Assembly: GCF_028769735.1 (NCBI RefSeq)
Contig: NC_088177.1
Span: forward strand, 38,154,870-38,218,869
Length of the DNA: 64,000 bases
Origin: Zonotrichia leucophrys gambelii
Lineage: Eukaryota; Chordata; Aves; Passeriformes; Passerellidae
Direction of reading: 5' to 3'
The notes beneath the pieces were generated by a model. The model did no database searches, was not told where the DNA came from, and worked only from the letters and a program-made list of their open reading frames with translations. This document shows, one piece after another, positions 44,530 to 57,339 of this stretch; the first letter of the stretch is position 1, and every line of letters begins with the position of its first letter. A program made the translations under genes and the position numbers.

Positions 44530-44912
44530 AGCCCCCCATTACTTTCACCTCCCCATTAGTTTCCTTCACTCCCCTTTCTTTGCCTCACTTTATTTTCCTT
44601 TTTTCTCCCTTTCTTTTATCTTCCTTCCCCCTTTCACTCTTTCCTTTCTTTTCCTTCCCTCCCTCCATGTATTTTTCCTTTTCCCCCCTTTCCTACGTTT
44701 CCTTTTCTCCCTTTTCCTATATGTTCCTACCCCTTTCCTCTACTTTCTCCCACTTTTCTTCCCCTTTCCTGTATTTTTTCTCTTTCCTCCTTATTTTTTT
44801 TTAATTTCCCCCCTCCCTGTTATTTCCTTCTCCACCCAAGGGCTTGTCCCTGTTGCATTCACATTTTCCCTCTTTCTTCTTCTTATTTCTTTCCCTATTG
44901 AGGCAACTTTCT
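44530..44912. repeat. Long polypyrimidine tract upstream of IQCA1
   Basis: The plus strand is almost entirely C and T over nearly 400 bases, with recurring CCCCTTTCC, TTTTCC and CTTTCC words and a few interspersed A or G bases. It is low-complexity. The long open frames it yields, rich in Phe, Leu, Ser and Pro, are artefacts of composition. It lies about 0.6-1 kb upstream of the IQCA1 start codon, beyond the CR1 fragment. Confidence 0.85.
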
Positions 44913-46404
44913 AGTGGTCTTCCACTCCCTTAACACTTAAAAAAACAGTTTAGAGGACAGGATTACAGCACAGATTTTGGGGGGGAAATGCATTCATCCA
45001 CAGAGCCAATGAGAAAGTAAAAAAGCAAGAAGTTTGGGACAATAAGTAAAGTTTTGCCAGTGATCATATTTTTTTAACACAAATTTCTGTATGCCTGCAT
45101 TCCTTTTCTTTCTTTGCCCCCCCCCCCTTTTTTTTTCTCCCATTGAAGCCCCAGTCCACATAATTAGGTGAGACTCTTGGCTATCAAGTTTTTGAAATAA
45201 AGTTTCTAGCCCTCCCTGGTTTTGGAGGAAAAGCTTGAAAACATGAATCTTGAAGACCATAATAAAAGCATCTAAGGATATTATTCTTCAAGCCATATGA
45301 TGACTATGCCCACCACATCATTTCTTTAAGTGTGTGGGATCAGTGGGGGGTTTTTAGGAGGACTTGTTGCATTTTCTTCGTGCTGAGGTTGGAAAATGCT
45401 GTAAAATCAGCTTGTAATTTTCAATGTTAATATCAAAGTGGTTCTTCACGCTGAAATTAACATGGGAAATTTGTCTGCTTCCTTCCAGTGCCTGATCCTC
45501 ATCCACGTGCAGGTCAGGAGGGTCTCAAAAGCAGTAAGTAACTTGTATTTTATTCCTTTTTAAATAAAATATTCCAGTCTTTGCAGCCCAAATAGGAACT
45601 TTGCATTTTTATTTCCATTGATGCTGGCATCTGTTCACCACTTCTGATGCCAAACTGTGCTTTTTTCAGCCAAAAGTTTTACCTGCAGAGTCCCAGCAGT
45701 GCTGTCTCCATCAGCGTGTGTGGCTTTAAGGACTGATCGACCTATTGCATGTGTTTGCAATAAAGAAGTAGGAAGATTTCTGAAGCAGTTGAAATGAGAG
45801 CACCAAGATGGCTTGATATGATGTGGATGTTAATTATTAATGTGAATTTATTGCCCTCTGTTAGCACCTCGGTGTCACAGTGCACAAGATTGTCATTGTA
45901 TTAATGATGAAATAATATTTATTGCTCACTTTCCCCACCTGCCTTCTCCACTCTCCCCCCCCCCCTAAAAAAATTTGGAGGAAAGCAAATGTCTTCCTTT
46001 TAAAAATGGGAAATTAAGCTACAAAGAAGTGATGCACATGAGAGCGTGCAGGGAGGCTGAGGGGATTTTCATTTTCATCAGTTCATAGAGAACTTGGGAA
46101 AAAAAAATGAGTTGTGTTGCTGGGAAAAGTCATGAAGAAAAATTAATTATGAAATGAGGAGAGTTGGTTTTTATTTTTTCTTCCATGGGAAAGGAGCCTG
46201 CTTTTGAGCTGAAATGGGAGCTGTGGATGACTAAGAGTAAGTAATTGGTTTAGAAATTAGACATTTGGTTAAGAAAATAGACATTTATAAAAGGAGAAAG
46301 CAGGGAGTGGGAGATGTTCTGGTTTCCAACAGGGTTCCAATTGACTCCTTGAGCTTTTCAGTAATTTGTAGTGAAAGGACACAGGTCTGCCTGGGCTGTG
46401 GTGT

Positions 46405-46748
46405 CCCCACAGCTCAGCCTGGAGCAAAGGAGGCTCAGGGGGCCCTTGTGGCTCTGCCTGACAGGAGGGGACAGCCAGGGGGTCAGGCTGTGCTCCTGGG
46501 AACAGGGACAGGCCTCAGGCTGGGCCAGGGCAGGCTCAGGGTGGGCAGCAGCAGGAATTTCTCCATGGAAAGGGTGCTCAGGCCTTGGAAGGGGCTGCCC
46601 AGGCAGCAGTGGGGTCCCCATCCTTGGAGGTGTCCAAGGATTTCCTGGACATGGCACTCAGTGCTTGGGGTTAGGTGACGAGGTGGGGATTGGTCACAGG
46701 TTGGACTTGATGATCTTGGAGGTGTTTTCCAACCAAAATGATTCTGTG
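46405..46748 (+). mobile_element. CR1 LINE 3' end
   Basis: Contains GGAATTTCTCCATGGAAAGG, GGGCTGCCCAGGCAGCAGTG, TGGAGGTGTCCAAGGATTTC and TTGGACTTGATGATCTTGGA, ending AAAATGATTCTGTG. Intergenic. Confidence 0.82.
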
Positions 46749-47849
46749 CTCACTGCAGCTGAGGTCCAGCAGACCACTCATGGTCAGTGATCACCATGAA
46801 GCATCTCCCTCTTTCCATTCTGGAATCACACGTCTCCAATAATCCCTGCAGGCTCCAAGCAGTCTGAGATGTCGAGGTAAGACCAGAGATTAAAGGGATT
46901 TGTAGCTGTTATCCCACTCATTGTACATTTTTTGTACAGCATCACTGGCCACTTCCTCGTTCAGCTCGTGTTGCATTAAAAACTCCAAGTGTTATTTGAT
47001 CTATCCAGCAGGAACAGGGGATGGGTTTTGTACAGCCTGTGCCTTTTGGCATCTCTAATTCCTCAGGCTCTTGCAAACACAGGCTTAAAAGTCCCGCTGC
47101 CTTGGAAACTAGGTGCCATCATTTTTGAAAAAAAAAAATCTTTTATTACGAGCTTAAGAGGTGACTGTGAGCTTACAAAGGGCGTAAAACATAAAACTGG
47201 AGGGTCTTGTTCCTCTCAACGAGGCTCCCTGGCAAAGAGCTTAGTGCACCTGTCTGTTATTGAGGAGGGCTTAGGGAAAGCAAGCAACCTAATGGGAATT
47301 ATATTTTGTCTTTGCAACTTGTATTTCAAAGCACTTCCAGAGGTTTGGGCTGTCCCTCAGGGTGCAGGGTGGAAGGTGGAATGGGTTTTTCCTGAGTGCT
47401 GCTGGCCCAGAGAGGTGCAAAGGGAGAAGCTGTGGGTCCAGGGCTTCCTCCTCTATCCGGGGTGGGCTGAGGCTTGGGCCAGCACTTGGGAGTCCAGCAC
47501 TCTGTTTGCGGTGTGACACAGGTGTGACACAGGGTGTGATAGCCTGGGATGCAGTGTGCCATGTGCTCTGTGGGGCTGGGCACTCCCCAGCTGTGTGAAA
47601 CTTAACAGTGCTGCATCCTGCACCTGGAATGGGGCAGCCCTGGAGGCAGGGACACACTGGGGAGTGAGAGGGCAGCAGGGATCTGGCAGTGATGGTCTGT
47701 GGCCTGCTGGATCTGAGTCAGCAGTGCCTGGAGCCAGGAGGGACATCCCTGTCCTGGGGGATCACCCCAGCAGTGCCAGCCAGGCCAGGGAGGGCACTGT
47801 CCTCTCTGCTCTGGGCTGGGGCAGCTTTAGATAAGATCTAAAGCTGTTA

Positions 47850-48058
47850 GAGGGTGTTCAAAGGCGAGACAGAAGATAGGGAAGGAGCAGCTTGAGGGCA
47901 CTTGGATTGTTCAGCCTGGAGGAGACAGAGGTCAGACCTCCCTGGGGTCTGCAGCTTCCTCTGAAGGGGCTCTTGGGCGCAGGGTGGGATTTTTGGGGTG
48001 TCCAGGGCCAGGAGTTGGACCTGATGATCCTTGTGGGTTCTCCTCATCCTGAAGGATG
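47850..48058 (+). mobile_element. CR1 LINE 3' fragment, diverged
   Basis: Contains TTGTTCAGCCTGGAGGAGAC, CAGGAGTTGGACCTGATGAT and CCTTGTGGGTTCTCCTCATC. The middle is deleted relative to longer copies. Confidence 0.68.
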
Positions 48059-48187
48059 GCAGTTACAGCAGGACAACTGTTCCCAAATGGGGACCTGGTT
48101 ACAGCTGAGTTGCACAGCAAACCTGTGAGTCTGGAAAGTAAGTAGGACCTTGTGATGGGCAAGCCTGGGGAGGTGTTGCTCAGGGCT

Positions 48188-48590
48188 TCACAGAATCCCA
48201 GAATGGCCTGGGTTGGAAGGAAACTCAAAGATCATCCCATCCCACCCCCTGCCATGGGCAGGGACAACTTCCACTGTCCCAGGCTGCTCCAATGCCTGTC
48301 CACTTTGGCCTTGGGCACTTCCAGGGATCCAGGGGCAGCCACAGCTTCTCTGGGCACCTGTGCCAGGGCCTGCCCACCCTCACAGGAACAATTCCTTCCC
48401 ATTATCCCACCTAATCCTGCCCTCTTTCAGGTTAAAACCATTCCCCCATGCACTGGTGCTCCAGGCCCTTGTCCAAAGTCCCTTTTTAGATCTCTTGGAG
48501 CTTCTTCAGGGCTCTGAGATCTCCCTGGAACTTTCTCTTCTCCAGGTGAACACCCCCACTCACCCAGCCCACCTTTGTAGGAGGTTTGCT
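48188..48590 (-). mobile_element. CR1 LINE 3' end, ~400 bp
   Basis: Antisense copy with ACAGAATCCCAGAATGGCCT, CCCTGCCATGGGCAGGGACA, GGGCAGCCACAGCTTCTCTG, CATTATCCCACCTAATCCTG and GAACTTTCTCTTCTCCAGGT. Intergenic. Open frames in it are element-derived. Confidence 0.88.
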
Positions 48591-48814
48591 CCCTCCCTCT
48601 GACCATGACTTCCTTGCAGGTGGGTATTTGGTTTTCCTTTAGGCTTGGATGGAAGTGTTTAAAGGAGCTCTGGGTGGCCCTTTGCAAACCTTGGGGGCTG
48701 GGGTCACCCTTGTGGCCTCAAGTGCTGGCTTCCAGCTCATGGTGACATCCAGGAGGGGTGGCTCTGCCAGCTGGGCTGCACTGACCATTTCATTTAGCCT
48801 TGTGATTGGGTCAT

Positions 48815-48999
48815 TTTTCCCAGTTAACACTGACTCCTGGATCTCCAGGAGGTTTGCTGCTTACTTCCAGGCTAATTTTTTCCCAGTTAACACTGACTCC
48901 TGGATCTCCAGGAGGTTTGCTGCTTACTTCCAGGCTATTTTTCCCAGTTAACACTGACTCCTGGATCTCCAGGAGGTTTGCTGCTTACTTCCAGGCTAA
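48815..48999. repeat. Three tandem copies of a ~62-bp unit
   Basis: Units contain CCCAGTTAACACTGACTCC, TGGATCTCCAGGAGGTTTGC and TGCTTACTTCCAGGCTAA. The CCC landmarks are at 48819, 48882 and 48943, so the periods are 63 and 61 bp. The copies are nearly identical apart from length changes in a T run, which implies a recent expansion. Confidence 0.92.
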
Positions 49000-51464
49000 G
49001 TGAAGGGGATTTGTCAGCACTCAGGGCTGTTACACTTTGATATAACAGTGTGTTCATCAGGCCCGAGCGTGGTACATGGAGGAGGAGGATTGCAGCAGAA
49101 TTAGAAGATATAAAGTTCAAATCTAATTTGAAGAATTTTCCCTCTATCACTTAAATGTGGGAAATGTTCCTGTGGCTACAGGGATAAAATGTCACACTTC
49201 ATAAGGAGCATGCGTTTTAAATCTCAGCCAGATATTAAGTGCAGTGTGCTGCACTCCACTTCTCTCTTTGTTAAAAAGCAAAACCCCAAACCATCTCTCC
49301 TGAAAGAGTGTTGTTTGATAAAATTAAAGCTTTCCAAAGAAGCTGGTTCAAACAGTGCCAGCTCTGTATCATTATGACACGACAGGGAGTGGATTGATTT
49401 TATTCTGTCTTGACAACAGTTCGTCAGCGCTCAGCTATTTAATTATATAGGATGCTGTTCCTAAAGATGCCTACAGCATCAAGAGAGCAGTCAATACAGA
49501 CTGGCAACACACACCAGATGTTTTTTGGGTGAGAAAGAAACAGAAAAAGGGACCAGACTCGGGCTTCTGGCAATTATCCAAGTAATTTGTAAGCAGACGT
49601 TTTAGGACATTGGTTGGCTTGAATGTTTGGCTTCGGCTCAGGAGTTTTTAATAAATTCACACAAACCCTCTGTCAAGCTTTAGTCACTTATAGGGGCAAA
49701 GTTCACTTCTATATCATCCTGCAACTCAAATATTGGAAATAAGTAGCATTTCTTGTGAAGATATATTCAGTATGGCATGTGGAATGACACTTCTAGACAG
49801 ACCCTTTTCAGTTCTGCTAAGATATACAGAGCCTCTGACCACTTCCTCACTGTACAGGCTCACCATCAGCAATCTGAAGTGCTTTATGTGCTTTTCTCAT
49901 TATTTTGATGGAAAAATGACAAAGTTTGGGTGCTAACACTGGCTTATGTGCACATTAATCTCTGAAAGCTTCAAGAAATTCTCCACAAACACTACACAGC
50001 CTCAGCTGCTGTCTGCTCCCTCTGTCCAGCTCCAGCTGCAGTGGGATTTTAGCTGACCCAAGCCCCCATGTCTCATGCTGTGGCCAACAGGAGCTTTGGT
50101 GGGACCAGCTGGGTTGGTGAGAAATCAGAACAGCAATTTGTAATTTGCTTTCCATGGCCCAAAGGGGAGGTCTCTGTTTATTCCTGTGCTGTTTGATGGT
50201 CGTCCTGCTCATTAAAGAAGAACTCTGAGGTGTTATCATGAATTTACAGGGCAGCAGTCTGGGCTTCAGCCATCCTAGACCGTGCACAGAGGCTGCTGGA
50301 AAGTCCTTTGTACTCCAGCTGGTGTCTCTGAGCACGACCAGGGTGCAGGAGACCACGAGTCAGGGGCAGTGCGAGCAGCTCAACCCTCGAGGTCAAGTCT
50401 GCATCAGCAAGATCCCCTTCCAGACCTGACTGAGGGGAAGCGTTTGAGCTCTGGGACTTGAAGTGTTTAAAGCCAGAAGTAAGAGTGACTCGGGGCTGCA
50501 GGAGAAGGGGATGCTGCCATCTGCTTTAGCAGTTCATTCCCCAGAAAAGGAGGAGAAATTCATCTGCTATTCGTGCACGTAGGCAGTTGTTTCATTGTGT
50601 TTTGTTTTGTTTTCCCTCCCACTCTTCAGTAAAACACCTGTTGAGTTAATCCTCTTTGACTCAGCTCAAAAGCAAGGAAGTCAAACTCCACGAGAGGCTG
50701 AGCAGCTCAGCTCTCATTTCCCCAGGTTTCTGAGGGGAGGCTCTAACTGGTGTGTTTTGAAGGCTTTCAGAAGTGAAACTATTAAAAGGAGGACATGAGG
50801 GGAGGGAATACTTAATTTTGCTGGACATAAGAATGACTTGAGTCACAAAGTGTTAGTCTGGAAGGCAGAGATGCTTTGGAGCTTCCCGAGCTGTTCTTAA
50901 GGATGGTGAGAAATATTTTAGAGGTTTCATTTTGGTGCATCTTCAATGAATTTGATTAAAAAAACTTGGTCTTGTTACTAAATTGGATGTGTCCTGCTTT
51001 GTTTAAAACTTAAAAGTCGAAAGGAAGCAGAGCAAAATGTCATGAGAAAGAACTTGCAGAAGCAGTGGTTCTGTGGGGGACCACGAGCCATCAGCAGCTG
51101 AAATTTGGTGACAACCCTTGGTTCTGCAGATGTGCTTGGTGCACTGTGCAAGGGAAGAAGTTCCTCTATGTCCTCTCTGAGCTCTGGAAGATCCTCTTGC
51201 TCTGTTGGCCCTCAGGATCCCACCTTAAGTGCTGAGGATGAGGAGTTTCCCTCATCCCTCCCCCACAATGTCTGTGAGTTTAGGCTTTAGGGACGTTATT
51301 TCCAGAACGTGGTGACTCAGTTTCCCTCCAGGGTGTCCCACAATGAGTCAGGCTTAACTGGTCACATCGATGAAGCAAACCCAGCAGGCTGTGCCCTGAC
51401 CATTAATTAATTGCAGCCAGAGCTGAGGGGTTAATGAGATCCCAGAGCTGAAGGGACAATACAA

Positions 51465-51515
51465 GCCAGCGCCCGCCGCGTCGCACGTGCGTCACTCCTG
51501 CGTGGAAACGAGTGA
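51465..51515. promoter_or_regulatory. Candidate distal regulatory patch, CpG-dense with CACGTG
   Basis: A compact run of CpGs (GCGCCCGCCGCGTCGCACGT and onward) includes an E-box CACGTG overlapping GTGCGTCAC. Flanking DNA has few CpGs. Function is inferred only from composition and motifs. Confidence 0.35.
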
Positions 51516-53224
51516 GAAACCTCTCACTTCTTTTTTTCCTCCTCCTGCTTCAGCTTCTCGTGCTATAAATAAACAGCCCAGTGTGAGAAAAAAAAAAAAA
51601 AAAAGAATAACAAGGGGCTGCAGCTTTTTAGGTGCCTGTGGCAGGATGTTTTCTTGCTTATCCTGTTTCTTGTAAACACAGCGATGACTTTTGTGGCCCA
51701 GATGTAGAGGCAGCTCTGCTTCATTGTTCGAACACCTGCTGGCTTTTCAAATGGACCCAGTGCAGCCCATTGATAAAAATTCAGACTCAGAAACCTGCAG
51801 CGCCAGGCTGAGCTCCTGTAGATAGCTCCAAAAAAAAAAAAATCCTTGAGGATCCAACATCCGCTCTGTTGAGGTTTTTTTTGGTTTTTTTTTTCTCTAT
51901 TATATTTGATTGGGAGGGGAAGGGAAGCATAAGATTATTTTTTTCCCCTGCTCTTGTTCTCACAATAGCAATAAAAACAATACTCCTTGGCTTGGAGGTG
52001 GTAAACTGTGAGAAATAACAACAATAGCTGACTTGGTGGTTGTGCAGCCAAATTTATGAATGAAACTAGTGGGGGCAGTTTAATTTCCAGGCCTGGCTCT
52101 GCTTTTGGTGTTCTGGAATGAAACAAAAAGGCCAGAGAAGGAGCAGCTCATAAGTGCTGCAGGGTTGTCACTGGGAATGAGCACAGGGAAAGGTTTGTCC
52201 TGAGTTGGTGAAGGGGTTTTTCTGTATCACAAAGTATGAAACAAGTGAATTTTCTCAGTCAAAAAGTGGCTTTGCAGAATTTTCATTATTTGACACCAGT
52301 GTGTGGTTGTGGGACACCTCTGAGGCAGCAGTTCCTGCTCTTCCCAGTTTGGCTGTGTGGGGTAAATGAAGCAGGTGGGCCCTTGCTGGGATAGCTCTGC
52401 TTTGTGAGGTGCACAGCAGAGCCACCAGGTCTGGGAAGAAGGGAGTAAAGTTTAGGAAAAAAAGAACCAAGAATACTTGGTTTTGCAGCTAAAGGTCAGT
52501 TCTTTGCCTGAGTGTTCCTTTGGATGTGAGTTGAGGACTAAAACCTGCTTTTTGGGGTTTTTTTTTGTGTGTGGAGTGAGAGGTTAAGCTGAGGTGTTCA
52601 GGCAGGACTATTTGTGTTTCAGCAGCCTCTTCTCACCCAGATTTGCTCTCCACAGTGCTCAGAGCAGGATTTTTCCTGTGTTGAGACCTCCTGCCTCCTT
52701 CCCTGCTCCTCACGTGTCCCCCACCTGTGCCTTTGGCTGCAGGAGCACAGGGGACGTGCTGGGTTTGTTTCCTGCAGCTTTGAGCAGGGATTTGGAGCAG
52801 ATGGGGCTGTGAGGATCCCTTCCAGCCTGCATGACTGTACACTCACCCTGCCAAGAGAGGCAGATGCCAACAGCAAGTCCTCACAAAGGCCTGCAATGGG
52901 TCAAAGGCTTTCTCCCCCACCTCCGACAGTGAGATGTGGGGCTCTGGAGGAAGCAGTCCAGCCCCAAAATGGTCATTCTGCCTGAGACAGGTGAAACCAG
53001 GTGGCCAGATGTTGTGCAGAGAGGAGGGCAGGGCTTGAAGGATTGCTTGCTCAGAGTGTCCCTGGGGTGTCCTAGGAGAGGGGACATGGCTCCAGCTGTG
53101 GGATGAGGCTGTGGAGGGACCTCTCTCCTCAGCAGCCCATCCCTCCTCGGTGGGGACCTGGGGAGGGAAGCATCTCAGGATGAAAATTCCTGCAAACCTC
53201 CCTCTGCATCTGCCTTTCCTTAGG

Positions 53225-53700
53225 GCTCCCCTAAAGCCGCGCGTGGATGTGGGCGTGCGACGGAACCTGGCTGCCACCCCATAGGCACCGTGGGCAGGAG
53301 CCAGCTCCTGCTGGATCATGGGACACAGGAGAACCTCCCAGCAGCCAGCTCCCGGGAGAAATTTGGCTCTTAAATCCAATTATATCTGCAGACTGAGCTC
53401 TTTTGTCCTCGCTGCTGCCAATGCGTGCGCAGCCTTCGCTTTTTATCCCCGTTTTTTTGGTCGCTTCGGACTTGTTAATGGCCGTGTTTCAAACCAAGAG
53501 AGCAAGGAGTTGGAAGGTGCTCCATGTCCTCAGCTCTTTGCGAGGGGAATGCCTGTTTGCTGATGTCACCTCGTGTGGCTCAATGTCAGAACTCCGCGCT
53601 GACCACGCGAAATGCTCGCATGAATTTTTCTAGCATGCACGGGGAGGTGTCCTTGGTGACCTTTCGCGGTAATTACAGCAGTTCGGAGATGTTTGCCCCA
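53225..53700. promoter_or_regulatory. Candidate distal regulatory region, CpG-enriched
   Basis: CpGs are retained across about 475 bp, for example GCGTGCGCAGCCTTCGC, GGTCGCTTCGGAC and CCGCGCTGACCACGCG, in otherwise CpG-poor intergenic DNA. No coding frame is convincing. It may be an enhancer or an unannotated promoter. Confidence 0.35.
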
Positions 53701-55834
53701 GGCAAGCTTCTCTCTAAGGTCCTCAACATTGTGCTCGGAGTTGTTCTGGATTTCCCCTTCCACGTTCTCCATAAAATAGCAGTGTGGCCTCTAATGTCTT
53801 ACTTTTCCCCTGAAATCTTTCAGTCGCTGTTGGGAGGCAATGAAAGCTGCTGGGGATTTTCACAAACAACCCGAATATGGCTTTAAGGAAGCATTTATAT
53901 TTCCTATTTATGTTTTGCTTTTAAACTGTGACTTCCAGAAATGCATTTTTTCCCAAGAAAAACCCAGACAATCAGACGAATGTTTCTTTTCAGACGTGTG
54001 AAAGATGAAGGATGAGGCGTCGAGTTTCCTTTCAAGCAATTCTGAGTGAAACCGAAGCCTTTTTGAAGTGGTTTACTGCAATTGTAGTTTGCTTTGCTTC
54101 CTGCTCCTGCTTTGGGCACACCTCCCAGCTCGTTGTGTGTGGCTACAGGCACTGGGGGAAGTTGGAAGGCCAACAAAAGGCAAGGGGGCTCTAAAATCTT
54201 ATTTCTCTCTCTATTTAGAGTGCTGCCAACGAGACGTTGCATTTTATTCCTTCCTACCATCGAGGCACAATGTGTCCCCCAGCATCAGCACCAGTGGAGG
54301 CAGGGAGGGGTGGGGAAGGAATGGGAATAGATTTCATGCTGGATGAGTCTCCAGTTAGGAGTCCAGACTGTGGGCAGGGTAAAAAAAAGCTTTGTTTAGT
54401 CTGCAGTCAGTAGTTTTAGCAGGAGCCCTGGGCCCAGAGCTGGGAAGTTGCGTGTCCTCTTCTCAGGCTGATGTGATTTACAGTGTTGGGATCTGACTAT
54501 GGGATTGACAGAGCCAAAGCAGAGGGAAAAGTGTTCTGGAGAGCTTGTCTCAGTGCCAAAGGGTAGGAAGCAAGGGTAGAACTGCTCCTTCCCTGCAACC
54601 ACATTTCTCCTCATGGCCAGATCCATCTTTCCTGCCACCCTCTGTGATATCTGGACCATTTGTCATGTTGGAATTGTGCTGGCAGAGCTGTCTGAGGGAC
54701 TTTGGGATGCACTGGGTGAGGATGAAGGAGGCTCAGGATGGCTTTGACGCTGCTGCATGGTTGGGATGTCATGAGTGATGAGCGTTAAGGACACTCCTGC
54801 CCAGCTCCAGCTGCCTCCATGAGAGTGGGAAGCACCTCCTGAGCCCCTCCTGGCCCAATTCCTTTCAATAAATGGGATATTGCCAGAGTAGGACTCCATC
54901 AGCTGGGTGAAAAGCTGGGGCTTGCAGCAAGGCTGTGGCTTTGTATCACCACGGTCTTGCCAGTTCCTCCAGCAGTACAAAAAACTCCTTGCTTTTGGTG
55001 CCAACACCACTGGAGGAGCTGAGTGCCTGAGTTTTCTTGGCGCTGTTTCAGGGCAATAGCTGTTCTCCTTGCTTGATCAACATATCTGTTAATTACATTA
55101 AGGTAATCTGACCCTGGGCTCTTGCAAAAACCTCCTCCTGCTGCTGAAGGTAGTGGAAACCCTCCCTGAAGTGAGCATTGAAGCAGCACATGTGGGATCA
55201 GAGGGTGGCTGGGGGATCTGGCCACATCCAGCACTCTGGATGGTAAAGATGCCTCAGCTCTCTGATATCCTGGTGGTCTTGGACTCACACTGGCCTCACA
55301 TCCCCGTGTGGCTCCACATCCAGAGGCTGGCAAAGAGCATAGAGTCCCTAAGAGGTGCAGCTTGCGTTGCTAAAAAAGCCTGGAAAAGTGGCGAGCAGCC
55401 TTTCCCTTTAACTCCTGCCTGGCCCAGGGAGGAGCAGGATTTAAGCACGTACCTAAATTTCAGCGTGTGCTTAAGTGTTGTCCTGAATGGGGAGCCTCTT
55501 GAGCTTTAGCTGAAGTGCTGTTCTGAACAGGGAAGTCACCTCTTGTTGCCTCCACCCCACCGTGTTGGTGCTCATTGCAGCTCTCTGGCTGTTCGCTACA
55601 AGGAGAAAATCACTTCATTTACTTGCAGCTCACTCAGTAACTGAGAGCAGGCAGGTTGGGAGAGTCTCACATCAGCTGGGAGCGAGACATCTGACCTTGT
55701 CTCTTGTCTGTCTTGTTTCTATGATCCTAATTCTGCTCTAAATTAATTCTTTTGTTTAGCTGCTGGGGTTTTTTTTCCCCTCCTTTTTGTTTTCGCATGA
55801 ATGCTTGTCTCTATATTTAGGTCTGCCGGGGCGG

Positions 55835-55965
55835 GATGTTATGAATAATTGTTGATTGATATTATTAAACACTAACACGCTTGGCTGTGTTGCACTAATG
55901 ATGGGGCTTTGGGGATATGCAAATCAATTAATTGCAGTAATTGCTGTAATAGCTGTTTTGGAGGA
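55835..55965. promoter_or_regulatory. Candidate homeodomain/POU-rich element
   Basis: An AT-rich block with an octamer-like ATATGCAAAT, ATCAATTAATTGC, TAATTGC and GATTGATATTATTAAAC. Clusters of this kind are common in conserved developmental enhancers. Conservation is not testable here. Confidence 0.3.
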
Positions 55966-56907
55966 GGCTGTTGAAGAGCCCTTGGGAGAGCGGACAAAGA
56001 CGGAGACGTTTGGAAGTGCAGAGGAGAAAGGGTGCTCGAGTGTCATTCAAGAGGGCTCCTTCAAGTTGTCAACTTGTAAAGTTGGGTTTGTTTTGCTCTC
56101 CAAAACCCACTCACACCAAATCCTCTCTTGCTTTTTTGCAGTTACCCCAGCGTGGCTACTTCTGGACTTTTCCACTGCAGTGGAGCTGAAGAAGCTCACA
56201 GATGAGACAGAGCCCTTTCCAGGTAATCTCTTGCCTTAGAAATCTGGGAGACCTCCCTGGAAAACACCCGAGGGGGAAAAAAAAACCACCTCTAAGGCTA
56301 AACCTCTGTGTCACCTCACACTCAACAGCTTTGGTTGTCAGCTGATTCTCATTCAGGTCAAAGCTCTTTCTCCCCTTCTGTGGCAGCATCACGGGGCCTC
56401 ACAGTGGGCACAAAGGGACGTGAGGTGCCTCAGGAGCCACGCTGGGAAGGCTGTGAAGGGAATGGGATTTTGGGTATTGTGAGGATAGGGAGGAAAACGT
56501 CTCTTCTGGCTTCTTCCCCGTGCTCTATGTGTTTTCCCTGCCTTTGTGTATTATTGTATATTCTTTTGTCTGGCTTTCCATATGCAACGTGCCTGGGTCT
56601 CCGTGCTCCGGGGCGGGTGCTCAATGTGGTGCACAGATGGTGCTCCCAGAAATCCCGTTATTTGCTAATGGGATTTGGTGCTAAGCGTTTCCACTCTTCT
56701 TTTCAAAAGTCTGCGTGTTTGTGTCAATATGGCCAGACCCCCATCTTGCAGAGACACCCTCTCCCATGCAGCTGAGAACACCACTTTATTTCTTTATTTG
56801 CCTGGCTTCTTAATCCCTGGGAAGGATGTCAGGACAGCTTCTGTGGGAGGCAGAGGTTGCAGGACCCAGGCAGCTCTGAGACCACCTTGCACAGTGAAGG
56901 AGGGTCA

Positions 56908-57050
56908 GGATAATTAGGGCTGGATGGCGCCTCTGGAGATTCTCCAGTCCAACCCCCTGGAGCAGGTGACACAGGAACGCATCCAGGTGTGTTTGGATGT
57001 CTCCAGAGAATGAGATTCCATTACTACCCTGGGCAGCTCTGCCAGATGTC
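56908..57050 (-). mobile_element. CR1-like fragment, diverged
   Basis: Contains GGGCTGGATGGCGCCTCTGG, CTCCAGTCCAACCCCCTGGA and CATCCAGGTGTGTTTGGATG, typical of an antisense CR1 tail of an older subfamily. Confidence 0.7.
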
Positions 57051-57339
57051 ACAGCCCTGCCAGGTGGCCTGGCCAGGCCGATTGGGGCACTCCAATGTGC
57101 ACTTGTCACCTTGTTGGTGGCCCTGCCCTCACATTTTGTACTGAGATGTACTTACCTATTCAGCAGCTCCCCCCGGGGTCCTGCAAGATTTCAGTAATGC
57201 AGTGTTCAGCTATTATGCAGCTATTCCCAGCTATTATGCAGCAATTCCCCTCTGTGCCCTCCATTCTTCAAGCAGTGCTCCAAATCAGGATATAAATAGC
57301 AAAAGCCAGGAATATGTTGCTTTTGTTACCAGAGGCCTT

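Noticed and set aside
44520..44914. Open frames rich in Phe, Leu, Ser and Pro, suggestive of a membrane protein
   Set aside because: They are translations of a polypyrimidine tract.
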